Source: an uncultured bacterium (lineage in GTDB: Bacteria > Patescibacteriota > Gracilibacteria > Absconditabacterales > Absconditicoccaceae). From it: 64,000 nucleotides of DNA. The position numbers were made by a program, and so were the translations under genes. Under the pieces are notes generated by a model, which was given only the letters and a program-made list of their open reading frames with translations, did no database searches and was not told where the DNA came from. Shown here piece after piece: positions 40,447-51,200 of this stretch (positions are counted from its first letter, which is position 1; every line of letters begins with the position of its first letter). Where the stretch lies: NCBI GenBank assembly GCA_916049765.1, contig CAJZIX010000001.1, positions 1-64,000 on the forward strand. The letters run 5' to 3'.

Positions 40447-42645
40447 TTACATACTTTGGTGAAAAGTTCTTTCAATCACTTCAAGCTGGTGTGCTTTTGA
40501 AAGCCTTACAAAATTCACCGCATATCCTGATACTCTGATTGTGAGCTGAGGATAGTTTTCTGGATGTTCGTAGGCATCCATAAGCGTTTCTCTCTTGAGG
40601 ACATTTACATTGAGGTGATGAGCTCCTTTCTTGAAGTATCCATTCATCATCCCAACCAGATTTTCATTCTGTTCCTCAGCAGTCGCTCCAAGTGACATTG
40701 GAACGATAGAGAAGGTATTAGAGATTCCATCTTGAGACTTTTTATAGTCAAGCTTTGCAACAGAGTTGAGAGATGCGATCGCTCCTGAATGATCTCTTCC
40801 GTGCATTGGGTTTGCACCTGGAGCAAACGGCTCTCCCGCTTTTCTACCATCTGGAGTCGCTCCAGTATTCTTTCCATACATCACATTAGAAGTAATAGTA
40901 AGGAGAGAAAGGGTTGGAGTTGCGTCTTTGTAGGCTCTATGCTTGAGTAATTCATCCATAAAGAAAGCCTGAATCTCTTTTGCGATAAGGTCTACTCTAT
41001 CATCATCGTTTCCATACATTGGGAATTCTCCTTCAGTCTGGAAATCTTTTGCCACTCCCTGTTCATCTCTGAGAGCCTTTACTTTCGCATATTTGATCGC
41101 AGAGAGCGAATCAGCAACGATAGAGATTCCAGCGATACCATAGGCAATATCTACTCCATAATTGGTATCCATAAACGCCATCTGTGCCTTTTCGTAGTAG
41201 TATTTATCATGCATATAGTGGATTACATACATGGTCTTTGCATACACTCTCGCAACATTTGCCATCGCTTTTTTAAAGTTTTCTAGCACTTTATCGTAGT
41301 TCAAGGTTCCATCTTCATTTTCTACGGCTCCGAAAAGTGAAGCATCCATTACCTGGACTCCTTCATCCTCTTCTTTTCCACCATTGATTGCAAGGAGCAA
41401 GGTCTTTCCAAGATTACATCTCGCACCGAAATGCTGGATTCTCTTTCCGATTTCTTGATAAGATACACAGCAGGCAATTCCGTAGTCATCACTTCCTCTT
41501 ACTGGTCTCATGAGGTCATCATTTTCATACTGAATAGATGAAGTATCAATAGAAACCTGAGCACAGAATTTTTTGAATCCTTCTGGCAAATGATCTGACC
41601 AAAGCACTGTTAGATTTGGCTCTGGAGAAGGTCCAAGATTATACAAAGTCTGTAAAAATCTGAATGAAGTCTTTGTTACTTTTGTCTTTCCATCGTGGAA
41701 CATTCCTCCGATAGATTCAGTCACCCAAGTAGGATCTCCACCAAAGATTTCATCATAAGCTCCTGGTCTAAGATGTCTTACAAGTCTAAGCTTCATCACG
41801 AAATGGTCAATCATCTCCTGAGCTTCAGCTTCGGTAATTTTTCCTGCTTGAAGGTCCCTTTCAATATAAATATCAAGGAAAGAAGAAACATTACCGAGCG
41901 ACATCGCAGCTCCATCCTGCTCTTTTACTGCAGCAAGATAAGCAAAATAGGTCCATTGAATCGCTTCCTGAGCAGTTTCTGCAGGTCTTGTTACATCAAA
42001 TCCATAAGACTGAGCCATTTCAGCGATTTCTTTGAGTGCCTGAATCTGCATTGAAACTTCTTCTCTGAGTCTTACCTTTGCATCAGTCATCTCACCACTA
42101 ATGGCTTCAAAGTCAGCTTTCTTTTCTTTGATCAAAGTATCAGTTCCATACAGTGCTAATCTTCTATAATCACCAATCACTCTTCCTCTCGCATAGTTAT
42201 CAGGAAGTCCGGTCACAATATGCTTGGATCTGTAAAGTCTAGATTCTGCATCATAAGCAGAAAATACTGCATCATTATGATTTTTCGCATAATGAAAGAT
42301 ATCCTTTACTCTCGCAGAAAGTTCAATTCCTCTCTCTTTGAGGGCGTTTTCTACTACTCTTACTCCTCCAAAAGGCTTAATCGCCCTCTTGAGCGGTTCA
42401 TCAGTCTGAAGTCCTACAATGGTTTCAAGTTCTTGCTTGATATATCCAGGTTTGTGAGAAGTAATAGTAGAAATGGTTTCAGGATCAGCAGATCTGAGTC
42501 CGTTTCCGTCTCTTTCTTCTTTAAGACATTTTTTTGCTTCTTCCCAGAGCTGAGTAGTCCTTTCAGTAGGTCCAGCAAGAAAAGAGGCATCTCCCTCATA
42601 AGGAGTAATGTTGTCATAGACAAAGGTTCTTACATCAATTGCCAT
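40447..42645 (-). CDS. pflB: Pyruvate formate-lyase
   Basis: Converts pyruvate and CoA to acetyl-CoA and formate; central to anaerobic fermentation. 732 aa. Active-site Cys pair in GIACCVSYQ, and the glycyl-radical loop RVSGYAVNF near the C-terminus. No TGA in 732 codons, so even the radical Gly uses GGN, as in fusA. A 16-bp-spaced promoter lies 87 bases upstream. The activating enzyme PflA is not in the window and must be elsewhere. Confidence 0.98.
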   Translation of the reverse strand: MAIDVRTFVYDNITPYEGDASFLAGPTERTTQLWEEAKKCLKEERDGNGLRSADPETISTITSHKPGYIKQELETIVGLQTDEPLKRAIKPFGGVRVVENALKERGIELSARVKDIFHYAKNHNDAVFSAYDAESRLYRSKHIVTGLPDNYARGRVIGDYRRLALYGTDTLIKEKKADFEAISGEMTDAKVRLREEVSMQIQALKEIAEMAQSYGFDVTRPAETAQEAIQWTYFAYLAAVKEQDGAAMSLGNVSSFLDIYIERDLQAGKITEAEAQEMIDHFVMKLRLVRHLRPGAYDEIFGGDPTWVTESIGGMFHDGKTKVTKTSFRFLQTLYNLGPSPEPNLTVLWSDHLPEGFKKFCAQVSIDTSSIQYENDDLMRPVRGSDDYGIACCVSYQEIGKRIQHFGARCNLGKTLLLAINGGKEEDEGVQVMDASLFGAVENEDGTLNYDKVLENFKKAMANVARVYAKTMYVIHYMHDKYYYEKAQMAFMDTNYGVDIAYGIAGISIVADSLSAIKYAKVKALRDEQGVAKDFQTEGEFPMYGNDDDRVDLIAKEIQAFFMDELLKHRAYKDATPTLSLLTITSNVMYGKNTGATPDGRKAGEPFAPGANPMHGRDHSGAIASLNSVAKLDYKKSQDGISNTFSIVPMSLGATAEEQNENLVGMMNGYFKKGAHHLNVNVLKRETLMDAYEHPENYPQLTIRVSGYAVNFVRLSKAHQLEVIERTFHQSM

Positions 42646-42731
42646 AAGCTATTTCTTATAAACAAAATAAAAAATCTGATTTTTAAGAGTAATATAATCA
42701 CTCTCTAGTGTTCAGAAAACACAAGAACTTA

Positions 42732-42759
42732 AATATAGTAAAAAACTTTTTTTTTGCAA
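42732..42759 (-). promoter_or_regulatory. Promoter for pflB
   Basis: Minus strand TTGCAA, 16-bp spacer, TATATT. Confidence 0.6.
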
Positions 42760-42840
42760 GGAAAAAGGAAGATTTTTTTCTCAAAAGAAAACCGATTCAA
42801 CAAAGAAATAAAGGCAATATAAGAATAATTCCTACAATAA

Positions 42841-43818
42841 TTACTCATTATCCAGTAAATCATGAACTCCTCTAAGAAAACGATCATCTACATGTGTATA
42901 AATTTGAGTAGTCGTAATAGATGAATGTCCAAGTAAGGTTTGTACCGATCTAATATCAGCCCCCTTTTTGAGAAGTGTTGTAGCAAAAGAGTGCCTCAAG
43001 GTATGGGGAGTTACTTTTTTTTTGATTCCAACCAGTTTAGCATATTTTTTAACCAAAGCCTCCACTGCATTTCTAGAAAGCTGTTTTCCATAACTATTCT
43101 TTGAAAGGCTAATAAAAATCGGAGCATAAGCATCATGCCTTAAACTTAGGTAAAAGGACAACTTTTTCATCGCCGAAGAAGTCAAAAAAACCGATCTCAA
43201 CTTGGATCATTTTCCCCTAATAAAAAACTGTTTTTCGCCAAGAATAATCTGATTTTTTTGTAAATTAACCAACTCTGAAACTCTTAATCAAGTACCATAA
43301 AGAATATGTAAAATTACTTCATCTCTGGCCAGTTGAAGATCTGAAAGAGCAAATTGAGAAGGTGCACCCAAAATACTCTGAACCTCAGACTCTAATAAAA
43401 AACTAACTTCCCTCTGGGGAATCTTAGAAAGTTCAAGTTTTTCTGGGCTCAAACAATCAATATCATTTTTGAGCAAAAATCTTAAAAAAGACCTCAAAGC
43501 GATAATATGATAGTTTACAGTTTTTTTCGTTAAACCAGAGTCATCAAGATTCATTCTAAACTGCAGAACATGCAAAGCTTTGAGTTCATCTATCTTGGGA
43601 TCTCAAAAAAAAGCTATTGCTCTTTTTATCCATAAGCTATAATTAGTAATCGTTCTTGGACTAACATTCTTTACGTGTTCAAGGTAATGAATAAAGGTTT
43701 TCAACAAAACTGACATCCTCATAGGATGTTTTTTTTTAGAAGAAAAAGAAGGCTGAGTCTCCTCCTTTTTTCTAGGTATAATAGTAGTTCGTGATGATCA
43801 AGTAAATTTTCTAGACAT
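42841..43818 (-). CDS. Tyrosine recombinase, XerC/XerD-like
   Basis: 325 aa. N-terminal SAM-like core-binding domain (KTFIHYLEHVKNVSPRTITNY), first catalytic Arg in LRVSELVNL, HTLRHSFATTLL (His-x-x-Arg), LLGHSSITTTQIYTHV (His ... Tyr nucleophile). The basic head MSRKFTG... is extra. TGA codons are Gly, one just before LRVSEL (TGLRVSEL, as in XerD). The start overlaps the end of the upstream acidic membrane protein by eight bases. Might resolve chromosome dimers; no dif site identified. Confidence 0.9.
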
Positions 43819-45670
43819 TAGAAGCTTTTGCTAAATAGCCATCTAACTTTGTTTTTAATGATGACCAAGTAGATATATCAATATTTCCACCATTTGCAAG
43901 ATCATCTAAAATCTTCTGAGCCTCTTTTTCTACTGCCAATCCGTATTTTATCATAATTCTTTTATTTTGAGCAGTTCCCATTTCTTTTAATTCAGTTCCT
44001 TTCCTTTGATATTCAGTAATCTCTTGTTTGATTACATCATTATTGTTGATCGGACCAACTAAACTCTCTACAGAACTCAAAGGATCCTTAGACAAATCAG
44101 AAAGATTAGGTTCAGATTCTGAATTTTCATTTTTGATAGGCGTTTCAGTAGAAATACCAGCAGAAGAATCCCCCTGAGTAAGATCTATCGTCTGAATACT
44201 ACCACTTCACTCCTCTTCCACAAAATCTCCCGAAATTTCCTGAGGTTCTATTGGAGTGATCTCATTATCACTGAGCATATCATCTCCTGTAAGTTGAGTA
44301 TCTCATGTCAAAGGTGATTCTGGAGCTGCTCCGTGTTCTTCATCAACAGGATTCTGAGCAACAAGTCCTGTTAATGATCAAGAAAGATTAAATCCAGAAA
44401 AAGTAAACAAATCAGGATATTTAATATACATCATAGCCCCAACAGCAACAAAGAGAACTACAGAAGCCAAAGTAACAAAGATTCCCTTCTTGTTTCATGC
44501 TGAAGTTTGATTAACTTGCTGAGGATAGTCCACAGGTGCCGTCAAAGGATTTGAGGATCCGATTGTGCTTGGCATAGAGGCTAAAGTATCAAGATCTAAG
44601 GTCTGAGGAGCTGATGAAGAAATCTGATTTTGAACTTCTGAAGATGATTGTACTAATTGATCATTAGATACTCCATTTGTTTCTTGCTGGACCCCAGAAG
44701 ACTGTTGTAATGCAGATGATTCTACTTCAAATGGAGCAGATTCTAGATTATAAACAGGCGTCGGTTCAGTAGCAAGAGAAGAAGCATCAGATTGCACTGC
44801 TGAAGGATTTTTCTGAATCTCTTGTGCTTCCAAAGTTGCCTTCATTGCGCTAAAAGGATCCATTTCTGCCTGAGCAATATTTTGAGAATGATTAGATGAA
44901 AACTGAGAAACCATTTCATCCAGATTTAAAACCTTATTTGATTCCTCCTTTTCTGAAGCAAGAGAAGGTGAAACTTCTTGAACTGGAAGTTCTGATGGTT
45001 GAGCAGCAGTTTCCTCTTCCGGAATATTTTCCTGCTGTGGGAGTTCTGATTCAAGAGAATCTGATACAGATGATGTAGAGGAAGCATCTTGGTCATGAGA
45101 GAGTAAGAATCCTTCATCAGCAGGAACTACTTCTCAAACAGTTTCTTCAGAAAGCTCCATACTAGGAGTAGCATCTTCCAAATTTAGGGAAGCTTCTTCC
45201 TGTGGAGGTTCTTCAAACATATCCACAGTATTTGAAACCTCAGGAATAAGTCATTCTTCAGAAGATACATCCACAACCGGCACCCCTTCATTCCCATCCT
45301 CTTCGTGCATAGTTAGATCATCATTCCCCTCTTGCAAGAAATGATTTTCTTCCATAGGCTGTGAAGAAGACATAGCAATTGGTTCATCTGGAGATTCCTG
45401 AGCTTCAGAATCCTGTTTTTGAGATATAGGAGTTTGCTCCTGAGCAGACGAATCAGAATACTCCTCAGGCAAATCTAAACTAAAATCAAAAGTCTGATTT
45501 TCTGACTGATCAGCATTTTCTAAATTCTCAGAGAGGGAAGCAGCTGTTTCCTCTGGGACTTCTTGAACTGAAGTTTGAGTAATCCCAAGATCAAACTCAT
45601 CCGTTTGTGGAGTTACTTGGGAAGCTGTTCTAGAAGTTTGAACTGGAGTGCTTGAATCAGTAGTTGGCAT
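43811..45670 (-). CDS. Long acidic Ser/Glu/Gln-rich protein with one central membrane helix
   Basis: 619 aa. The N-terminal ~390 residues are low complexity and acidic (EEYSDSSAQEQTPIS, ESPDEPIAMSSSQ); a single transmembrane helix (GIFVTLASVVLFVAVGAMMY) follows; then another acidic stretch and a compact helical C-terminal domain (EITEYQRKGTELKEMG, AVEKEAQKILDDLANG). At least six TGA codons read as Gly. The order resembles a cytoplasmic or surface stalk with a small terminal domain. It overlaps the recombinase start by eight bases, so the two are translated together. No family recognised. Confidence 0.65.
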
Positions 45671-45706
45671 CACTAGATATTTGAAAGTATAAAATTTTCA
45701 CACTCA

Positions 45707-45735
45707 ATTATACCCCCAAAATTAAAAAAATGCAA
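45707..45735 (-). promoter_or_regulatory. Promoter for the acidic membrane protein and recombinase
   Basis: Minus strand TTGCAT, 17-bp spacer, exact TATAAT, about 36 bases before the ATG. One of the few with 17 rather than 16 bp. Confidence 0.55.
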
Positions 45736-45785
45736 ATTTTTGCACTTTTTTATTTTTAAAAAATAAAAATCAAAGCTCTCAACAT

Positions 45786-45856
45786 CAAGAAAGAGAGGAA
45801 TCGAACCTCCACCTTCAGCTTCGGAGACTGACGTGCTACCACTACACCACTTTCTT
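45786..45856 (-). tRNA. tRNA-Arg (anticodon CCG)
   Basis: 71 nt. Acceptor AAGAAAG/CTTTCTT, D-stem GTGT/GCAC, anticodon stem TCAGT/GCTGA, loop CTCCGAA giving CCG, T-arm GGAGG-TTCGATT-CCTCT. Discriminator G, no encoded CCA. Reads CGG. Confidence 0.85.
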
Positions 45857-45867
45857 TTCGTTGGAGA

Positions 45868-45895
45868 AGTGTAAAGATTTCCTCATAGTTTTCAA
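45868..45895 (-). promoter_or_regulatory. Promoter for tRNA-Arg
   Basis: Minus strand TTGAAA, 16-bp spacer, TACACT, about 12 bases before the mature 5' end. Confidence 0.55.
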
Positions 45896-45941
45896 GATTG
45901 GAAAAAATCAGTATTAAAAAATTGCATTCTTCTAAGAAAAA

Positions 45942-45973
45942 GAAAAAACTGGTCTTTTAAAACCAGTTTTTAT
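45942..45973 (-). terminator. Terminator after the pentapeptide-repeat gene
   Basis: Arms AAAAACTGGT / ACCAGTTTTT with a short loop, T-run on the minus strand. Confidence 0.8.
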
Positions 45974-45989
45974 TCTCATTTTTCTAACA

Positions 45990-46379
45990 CTAAATCTTAT
46001 AATTTTCAAGAGCTGAAATTACAAGTGCATAATCAGCTTTAAAAGACTCAAATCTTTTTTCAAGTTTAGCTTCTGCATCTTTAAGAGTAGCTACAAGACC
46101 AGCAATAAAGCTTTTCTTTTCACTAGATCTTTTACTGTTCTTTTTGAAGAATTCATCAAGGATTCCGTGAACCTTTGCTGTTTTTTCTTCGACAGTCATT
46201 CCAGTAGCAACAGTTCCAGTAGCAACAGTTCCAGTAGCAACAGTTCCAGTAGCAACAGCTCCAGTAGCAACAGCTCCAGTAGCAACAGTTCCAGTAGCAA
46301 CAGCTCCAGTACTATTCGCACTTACAGCGAATACACTCATCATTGCCATTACAGCAACAAGTCCTAATTGTTTTTTCAT
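45990..46379 (-). CDS. Small exported protein with seven (A/T)VATG repeats
   Basis: 129 aa. Signal peptide (KKQLGLVAVMAMMSVFAVSA), then seven tandem pentapeptides alternating AVATG and TVATG, then a helical domain (EEKTAKVHGILDEFFKKN, AKLEKRFESFKADYALVI). No TGA. The 15-bp units sit at 46201-46305 and would expand or contract by whole pentapeptides. The start ATG at 46379 follows a good promoter by 36 bases. Function unknown; small helical secreted proteins with such stalks are common in ultra-small bacteria. Confidence 0.75.
   Translation of the reverse strand: MKKQLGLVAVMAMMSVFAVSANSTGAVATGTVATGAVATGAVATGTVATGTVATGTVATGMTVEEKTAKVHGILDEFFKKNSKRSSEKKSFIAGLVATLKDAEAKLEKRFESFKADYALVISALENYKI
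46201..46305 (-). repeat. 15-bp tandem repeat, seven units
   Basis: Unit ccagtagcaacagtt with a T/C change in the second-last base; encodes (A/T)VATG. Not CRISPR: there are no spacers. Confidence 0.95.
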
Positions 46380-46420
46380 TGTCTTGTTAAACAAAAAAAA
46401 TAAAAAGTTCAACGAAACGA

Positions 46421-46448
46421 ATTATATTGTTTTGCTTACTAAATGCAA
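46421..46448 (-). promoter_or_regulatory. Promoter for the pentapeptide-repeat protein
   Basis: Minus strand TTGCAT, 16-bp spacer, exact TATAAT. Confidence 0.7.
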
Positions 46449-46655
46449 TACGAAAAAAAGGAATCAATCACTTACCAAAAAGACTAGGAAATAACTATAA
46501 AAAAATTTACTCTTAAATAAATTTTTAAAATGATTTTTTTAAAAAAATTAGATTGTATTATTTTTTCTGATTAAAAAACAGCGAAAACTTGATTTTTTAT
46601 CTATTTAAACCGATAGCAGAATTTCATTTTGATTCATCGTATCATAAGAGAGGGG

Positions 46656-47459
46656 TTATTGTCCCTCTGTCTTTGCTCAGAGGTAATTGTCTCCTTTCAA
46701 GAAATCAGGGAGGGCTTTTTTTGCGATGGTTTCGGTTCAGAGTTGTTTATCTTTGAAATATCAGATACTAATAATTTTTACAGATTCTTGAGGAATGCCA
46801 TTAGGATTGCTAATGCAGAGTGTTTGTTCAGTCAGATTTGGATTTGCTAGTATGAGATAAGATTCCTCGTTTGGGTTACGAATATTCTGTAGAGAGTCTA
46901 GCATTTGAAGGTTTAAAGTGTTTTCTTCTGGATTAAATTTCAATAGTCCGATTTTCCAATCTTCTGCCTTAAAATTTCCACCAAAGCTTCCTTCTAAGGC
47001 ACTGATATTTCCTCTTTGTAATCCTTCTGCAAGGGTATTGATTCCCTTATCCTTAAACAAAGGAATAATTACCGATAATCATGGTCAGACTTTTGTTAAA
47101 TTTTCTTCGGAGCAGTTTTCAAAGCTGTTTGCAAGTCATGAAAGAGAAAGAGAAAAAGCTGGTTGATGAGTGCAAAGTTCTCCCTCTTTTTTTTCGTAAG
47201 GACAGCTAAAGTTGTTCATCAAATCGCTTCCTGATTCCAAAGTGTATTCTAATCCTGGATTGCGAGAATTGACGATAGCGAGTCAGAGTTCAGTTCCTGC
47301 TTTTGCAAGGTAGCTTGTTTTTTCATAGGTCGTGATATCCTCGCTATATCTCAGAAAATTTTTCATAAAAAGTCCGACAAGCACTCCAATCAGAGCTGAT
47401 GCTAATAAGACAAATAGCGCGAGAAAAGTGATATTTCCACGAAATCTTTTAATCTTCAT
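46656..47459 (-). CDS. PilX-like minor pilin/pilus assembly protein
   Basis: 267 aa. N-terminal hydrophobic stretch (FLALFVLLASALIGVLVGLF) then TTYEKTSYLAKAGTELG, the AlylAeAGie-like pattern of PilX N-terminal domains. The following domain has Cys residues that could pair. Seven TGA codons read as Gly, three of them near the C-terminus. Third gene of a three-gene pilin operon; its ATG overlaps the previous gene by 11 bases. Confidence 0.75.
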
Positions 47460-48114
47460 CTGATGTTTCCTTTAGTTCATAAAGATTTGGAGTAGCTCCT
47501 TGCAGTCCGAAGAAGAGCTGAATTGGTAAAATACTACTATTACTTCGTTTCTGTGGATCATAAAAAGGACTATACACTGCACCTAAAATCCAAAATCAAG
47601 GTTTAGCAGCTGTCGCTCATGATCCAAGCGACTCTAGTGCAGATACATAAGGAATCACTTTAAATTGCATTCTACTTTGAAGAAACTTTCCTATCCCTAA
47701 GAGTGCAAATTCCTGATCTCCTTTTTGGAGCATAAGTTTACATGAAGAAAAGTCGGCATTTTGATATTTGTTTTCTCTATATTTTTCATCGTAAAGGTTT
47801 CTAGCCTCTTCACAGGTTCAAGTAGAAAAAATCTGGCTTCCTGTCCATTGGCCTCCTGTGAGATAGAGAGTATCGACAATCCCGTTTGTATTTTTCAAAT
47901 CAGTATATTTACTATAATCAATCGTAGCCTCTGCTGCAATATTTTGGAGAACTTGAGAAAGGACAAGGGTTTCTTTGGCAAGTTCTTTATCTTGCTCTAT
48001 TCTAAAGGCAACTTTGGTAATTGTTGTGTAAGTTTTAAGGATAATCCCAGAGAGAAGCCCAAAGAGGATAACGACGATGAGAATTTCTACAAGGGTAAAA
48101 GCTGATTTTTTCAT
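47449..48114 (-). CDS. Type IV prepilin-like protein
   Basis: 221 aa. Short basic leader and class III cleavage motif: KKSA then FTLVEILIVVILFGLL, with Glu at +5. The globular part has two or three Cys (TGTCEEARN after a TGA Gly, and FSSCKLM). TGA codons at 47818 and two near the C-terminus. Middle gene of the pilin operon; minor pseudopilin-like. Confidence 0.85.
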
Positions 48115-48206
48115 GGAGATTTGTGAGGGTAAATGATGTGTTATGGTTTTTTATTCTGAATTAAGTTTTTTAACGATATTTAACTAATGGTAGAATCTTC
48201 TTTTTG

Positions 48207-48830
48207 TTAATTTGTGGTTATTTTTTCCGCAGGAATTGTATCTTTCATCCCAATAAAACTTTCCAAAACGACTTCTCCTGTAGAACTTCCTCTTTTGTAG
48301 AGGACACGAGAAGTGATTTTCAGGATTTTATTTGGATCAAGCTCTGCTTCTCATTCCTTTATTGGAGAAAACTCAAGAATCCTTGCAAATCCTTTGCTTG
48401 GTAATTCATTTTGTGGAGTGTGGTGATAGTAAGCAAGAGTATTTTCGCTATCTCCTGTGTAGAGTTCAAGGTAGAATGCTTTAAAGTTTTCTTCAAAAGT
48501 TTCTTTTTTTTCACTAGGTTCAAAATCTCGGTAAGCTTGCTCTCCTGAAAATCCTACTTTAAAAGTGGAAAACTTATTACTGGATCATAAGTAATTTTCG
48601 TCTTCTCCTCCTAGATAGTTCCAAGGATATCCTTGCTCAATATTGCTATCTCTGAATCCATAAACTATTTCTATTCCTTCTTTGGCAAGAAGAGTTGCTT
48701 TAGTTTTCATGGTTATTGTATCAAAGTATCCCAAACTCCTCGTTAGTAATTGTAGAACCGCGAGAATCCCTACTCAAAAGATAAAGACCACTACAAGAAC
48801 TTCAATTAGAGTAAATGCTTTTCTTTTCAT
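48207..48830 (-). CDS. Type IV prepilin-like protein
   Basis: 207 aa. KRKA then FTLIEVLVVVFIFG with Glu at +5; the Gly ending this stretch is TGA. It continues with LLAKEGIEIVYGFRDSN, a pattern also found in the pilin-like protein at 59.7 kb (LAKEGIEAVYNIRDTN). Three TGA codons. First gene of the operon, after a 16-bp-spaced promoter. Confidence 0.85.
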
Positions 48831-48858
48831 TATCAAAAATGAGAATAAAGTTGCTTAG

Positions 48859-48886
48859 ACTATAGGAATTACACAAGAAAAGTCAA
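48859..48886 (-). promoter_or_regulatory. Promoter for the pilin operon
   Basis: Minus strand TTGACT, 16-bp spacer, TATAGT, about 28 bases before the first pilin ATG. Confidence 0.7.
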
Positions 48887-48955
48887 CTATCTCTTTACAT
48901 AAAATATAAAATCCATACATTATGAATCGGTTTTTTTATCTTTTTTGTTTAAGAT

Positions 48956-49402
48956 ATGAGGCATAATGGCTTTGAAATTAAAGTTTCTGATCTACTTAAT
49001 AGTAAAATTACAGATACTCTTTCTTTCGAGAATCAACATCTTTCAGAAATAGAAAATCTTACTCCAGAGGGCGTTTCAGGTTCACTTACCTTACAGTCCC
49101 TAGATCATAAATCTCTTTTAGTTACACTAAATCAGTTGAAATGCTCACTAGAAGATAGTTGTGACCATTGCGGAAAGACCTTTATTCGTGAATTAGAAAT
49201 TGAAAATTATGTAGCTAAATATGTAACTGAAATTGATTCAGAATTTCAAGATAAAGAACAAGATGTCTTACTGATTGATATGAAAAATGGCGTGATTGAT
49301 GTAGAAGAGATGCTCTATCATGCCATTCAACTCGAAGAGCCTTTTGTAAAACGCTGTTCTGTATGTGAACGTTTGCCGGTCGTAGAAGATGAAGAACGAT
49401 AA
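48956..49402 (+). CDS. YceD/DUF177-like protein
   Basis: 148 aa. CDHCGKTFIRELEIENYVAKY and DVEEMLYHAIQLEEPFVKRC follow the DUF177 pattern of a CxxC, an acidic middle and a final Cys-containing motif (KRCSVCERLP). DUF177 genes usually sit before rpmF, but here rpmF is 33 kb away. YceD is tied to rRNA/ribosome biogenesis in other bacteria. No TGA. Confidence 0.7.
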   Translation: MRHNGFEIKVSDLLNSKITDTLSFENQHLSEIENLTPEGVSGSLTLQSLDHKSLLVTLNQLKCSLEDSCDHCGKTFIRELEIENYVAKYVTEIDSEFQDKEQDVLLIDMKNGVIDVEEMLYHAIQLEEPFVKRCSVCERLPVVEDEER

Positions 49403-49510
49403 AAAAGTTCTAAAAATTTTATAATAATATACAAAAATCTATTTTTACGGTAGGAGGTTTATCTTCATCTTTTGTGTTTTTTCTGATTTTTATTTTTTCT
49501 GATGGTAAAT

Positions 49511-49538
49511 TTGCTTTATCAGCATTTTTTTTTATACT
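49511..49538 (+). promoter_or_regulatory. Promoter for the AMP phosphorylase
   Basis: TTGCTT, 16-bp spacer, TATACT. The ATG at 49571 lies 32 bases downstream, which excludes the longer ORF start at 49502 upstream of the boxes. Confidence 0.6.
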
Positions 49539-49570
49539 TGAGGTCTCTTTATTTTTCATATATTAATAGT

Positions 49571-51139
49571 ATGTTTGGAATTAATAAACAAAAAAAACTG
49601 AAGAAAAACTTTACTCCTTTCAAGGAAGTAACTGAATCCTATTATCCAGCAAAAGTTCAGCTTCTAGATATTAAAGACGGAGAAAGATTGATTGTCCTTC
49701 TCAATCCGAAACAAGCAATGGCCTTTGGTATTAATCTTAATAATAAAGTTCAACTTACTAAAGCAAATGGTGAATATATTGTTGCTGATGTTTCACTTTC
49801 AGAAGCAGTTTTGGAAGGAAGTGTGGCTATTTGTGCTGACATTTCTGAGAAACTGAATTTTGAAAACAATGAACTTGTTGCAGTTTCTCTCGCAGAAAGC
49901 TCAAGTACGTCTTATGAAGCAATCAGGAAAAAAATGAAAGGAGAAACTATTAGTTATGACGAAATGTTTGCGATCATCAAAGATATCTCAGAAAATAAGC
50001 TTGATGATACGATGATGACCTATTATGTCGCTTCAAGTTTTTTCTATCCAACGACAGATGAAGAAATGTATCAGACCGCAAAGGCGATGGCAGAATGTGG
50101 AGTAATGTTTAAATATCCAAAAGGAGAAATTATCGCAGATAAACACTGTATTGGTGGAGTCCCATGAAACGAAACCACAATGATTTTAATTCCTCTGATC
50201 GCAAGTCTTGGGATCAAAATTCCAAAAAACTTCTCCAAATCCATCACTTCTCCAGCAGCAACTGGAGAATGCGTAAACGTCCTCATGAATATCAATTTCA
50301 ACAAAGAGGGAATAGAAAAGTTAGTAAAAGATCAGAATTGTTGTCTTGTTCGATGAGGAGGACTTGATCTTGCCCCTGCTGATGACAAGCTAATCAAAGT
50401 GCAATATCCACTTTCTATGCAGTCTAGAGCCAAGGTGGTGAGTTCAATTATGGCAAAAAAATATGCTATGGGAGTTACCCATTCTCTAATTGATATTCCT
50501 GTTGGTCCAACTGCTAAGGTAAGTTCCATGAAAGAAGCAAAAGACTGGAAGAAAAAGTTTGAATATGTAGGGAAAAAACTCTGAATGAAAATGTCTGTTC
50601 AAATTACGGAAGCCAATGAGGTTATTGGAAATGGAGTTGGTGCAGTTATGCAGGTTCGTGAAGTCTTGAGAATATTACAGCAGCATCCAGAAAGAGCTAT
50701 GGATCTAGAAAGTAAAGTTATTTTTCTTGCTTCAAAAATCATCGAAGAAGTAGGACTAGAAAAAGGAAAAGAAGCTGTAAAACTCGCAACACATCAGCTT
50801 GTTTCTTGAGCTGCATGGGAAAAAATGCAAGAAATTATCAAAGCACAAGGAGGAAATCCTGAAGTGAATTCTGAATCTCTGCCTCTATGAGCACATACTT
50901 TTGATGTTATTGCAGAGAAAGATTGAGTGCTCAAGATGATTGATCTTCATGATATTAATGCAGTTTGTAGAAAACTTGGTTGTCCTGTTATAGATCAGGC
51001 CGGACTTTATCTTTACAAAAAGACTGGAGATAAGATCAAAAAAGGAGAAGTAATTTGTAAGCTTTATGCTCAAGATGAGGTAAAGCTAAAGCATGGTATT
51101 GAGAGATGGAAAGAAAGATCTCCACTTCATATTCGTTAA
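49571..51139 (+). CDS. deoA: AMP phosphorylase (archaeal-type DeoA family)
   Basis: 522 aa. N-terminal archaeal-type domain (AKVQLLDIKDGERLIVLLN), then the nucleoside phosphorylase core DKHCIGGVPGNETTMILIPLIAS-type with SITSPAATGE and VRGGGLDLAPADDK. Phosphorylates AMP to adenine and ribose-1,5-bisphosphate, feeding a RuBisCO-linked nucleotide salvage path reported in SR1 and other candidate phyla; RuBisCO itself is not here. Six TGA codons, one being the conserved Gly of GVPGN. Start chosen from the promoter position. Confidence 0.88.
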
Positions 51140-51155
51140 AGTATTTTTATCTAAA

Positions 51156-51190
51156 AATATAAAGACTGGCCCTTAGAGGTCAGTTTTTTG
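51156..51190 (+). terminator. Terminator after the AMP phosphorylase
   Basis: Arms GACTGGCC / GGTCAGTT (one G-U) with T-run. Confidence 0.7.
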
Positions 51191-51200
51191 TTTATATTGA

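Noticed and set aside
45786..45856. tRNA-Gly for UGA
   Set aside because: Anticodon is CCG (Arg); the three tRNAs here are Lys, Arg and Cys, so the UCA-anticodon tRNA-Gly must be elsewhere.
46201..46305. CRISPR array
   Set aside because: Repeats are 15 bp and directly adjacent with no spacers; no cas genes nearby.
46167..46367. Plus-strand Ser/Asn-repeat ORF
   Set aside because: It is the antisense of the (A/T)VATG repeat; the other strand has a signal peptide, promoter and terminator.
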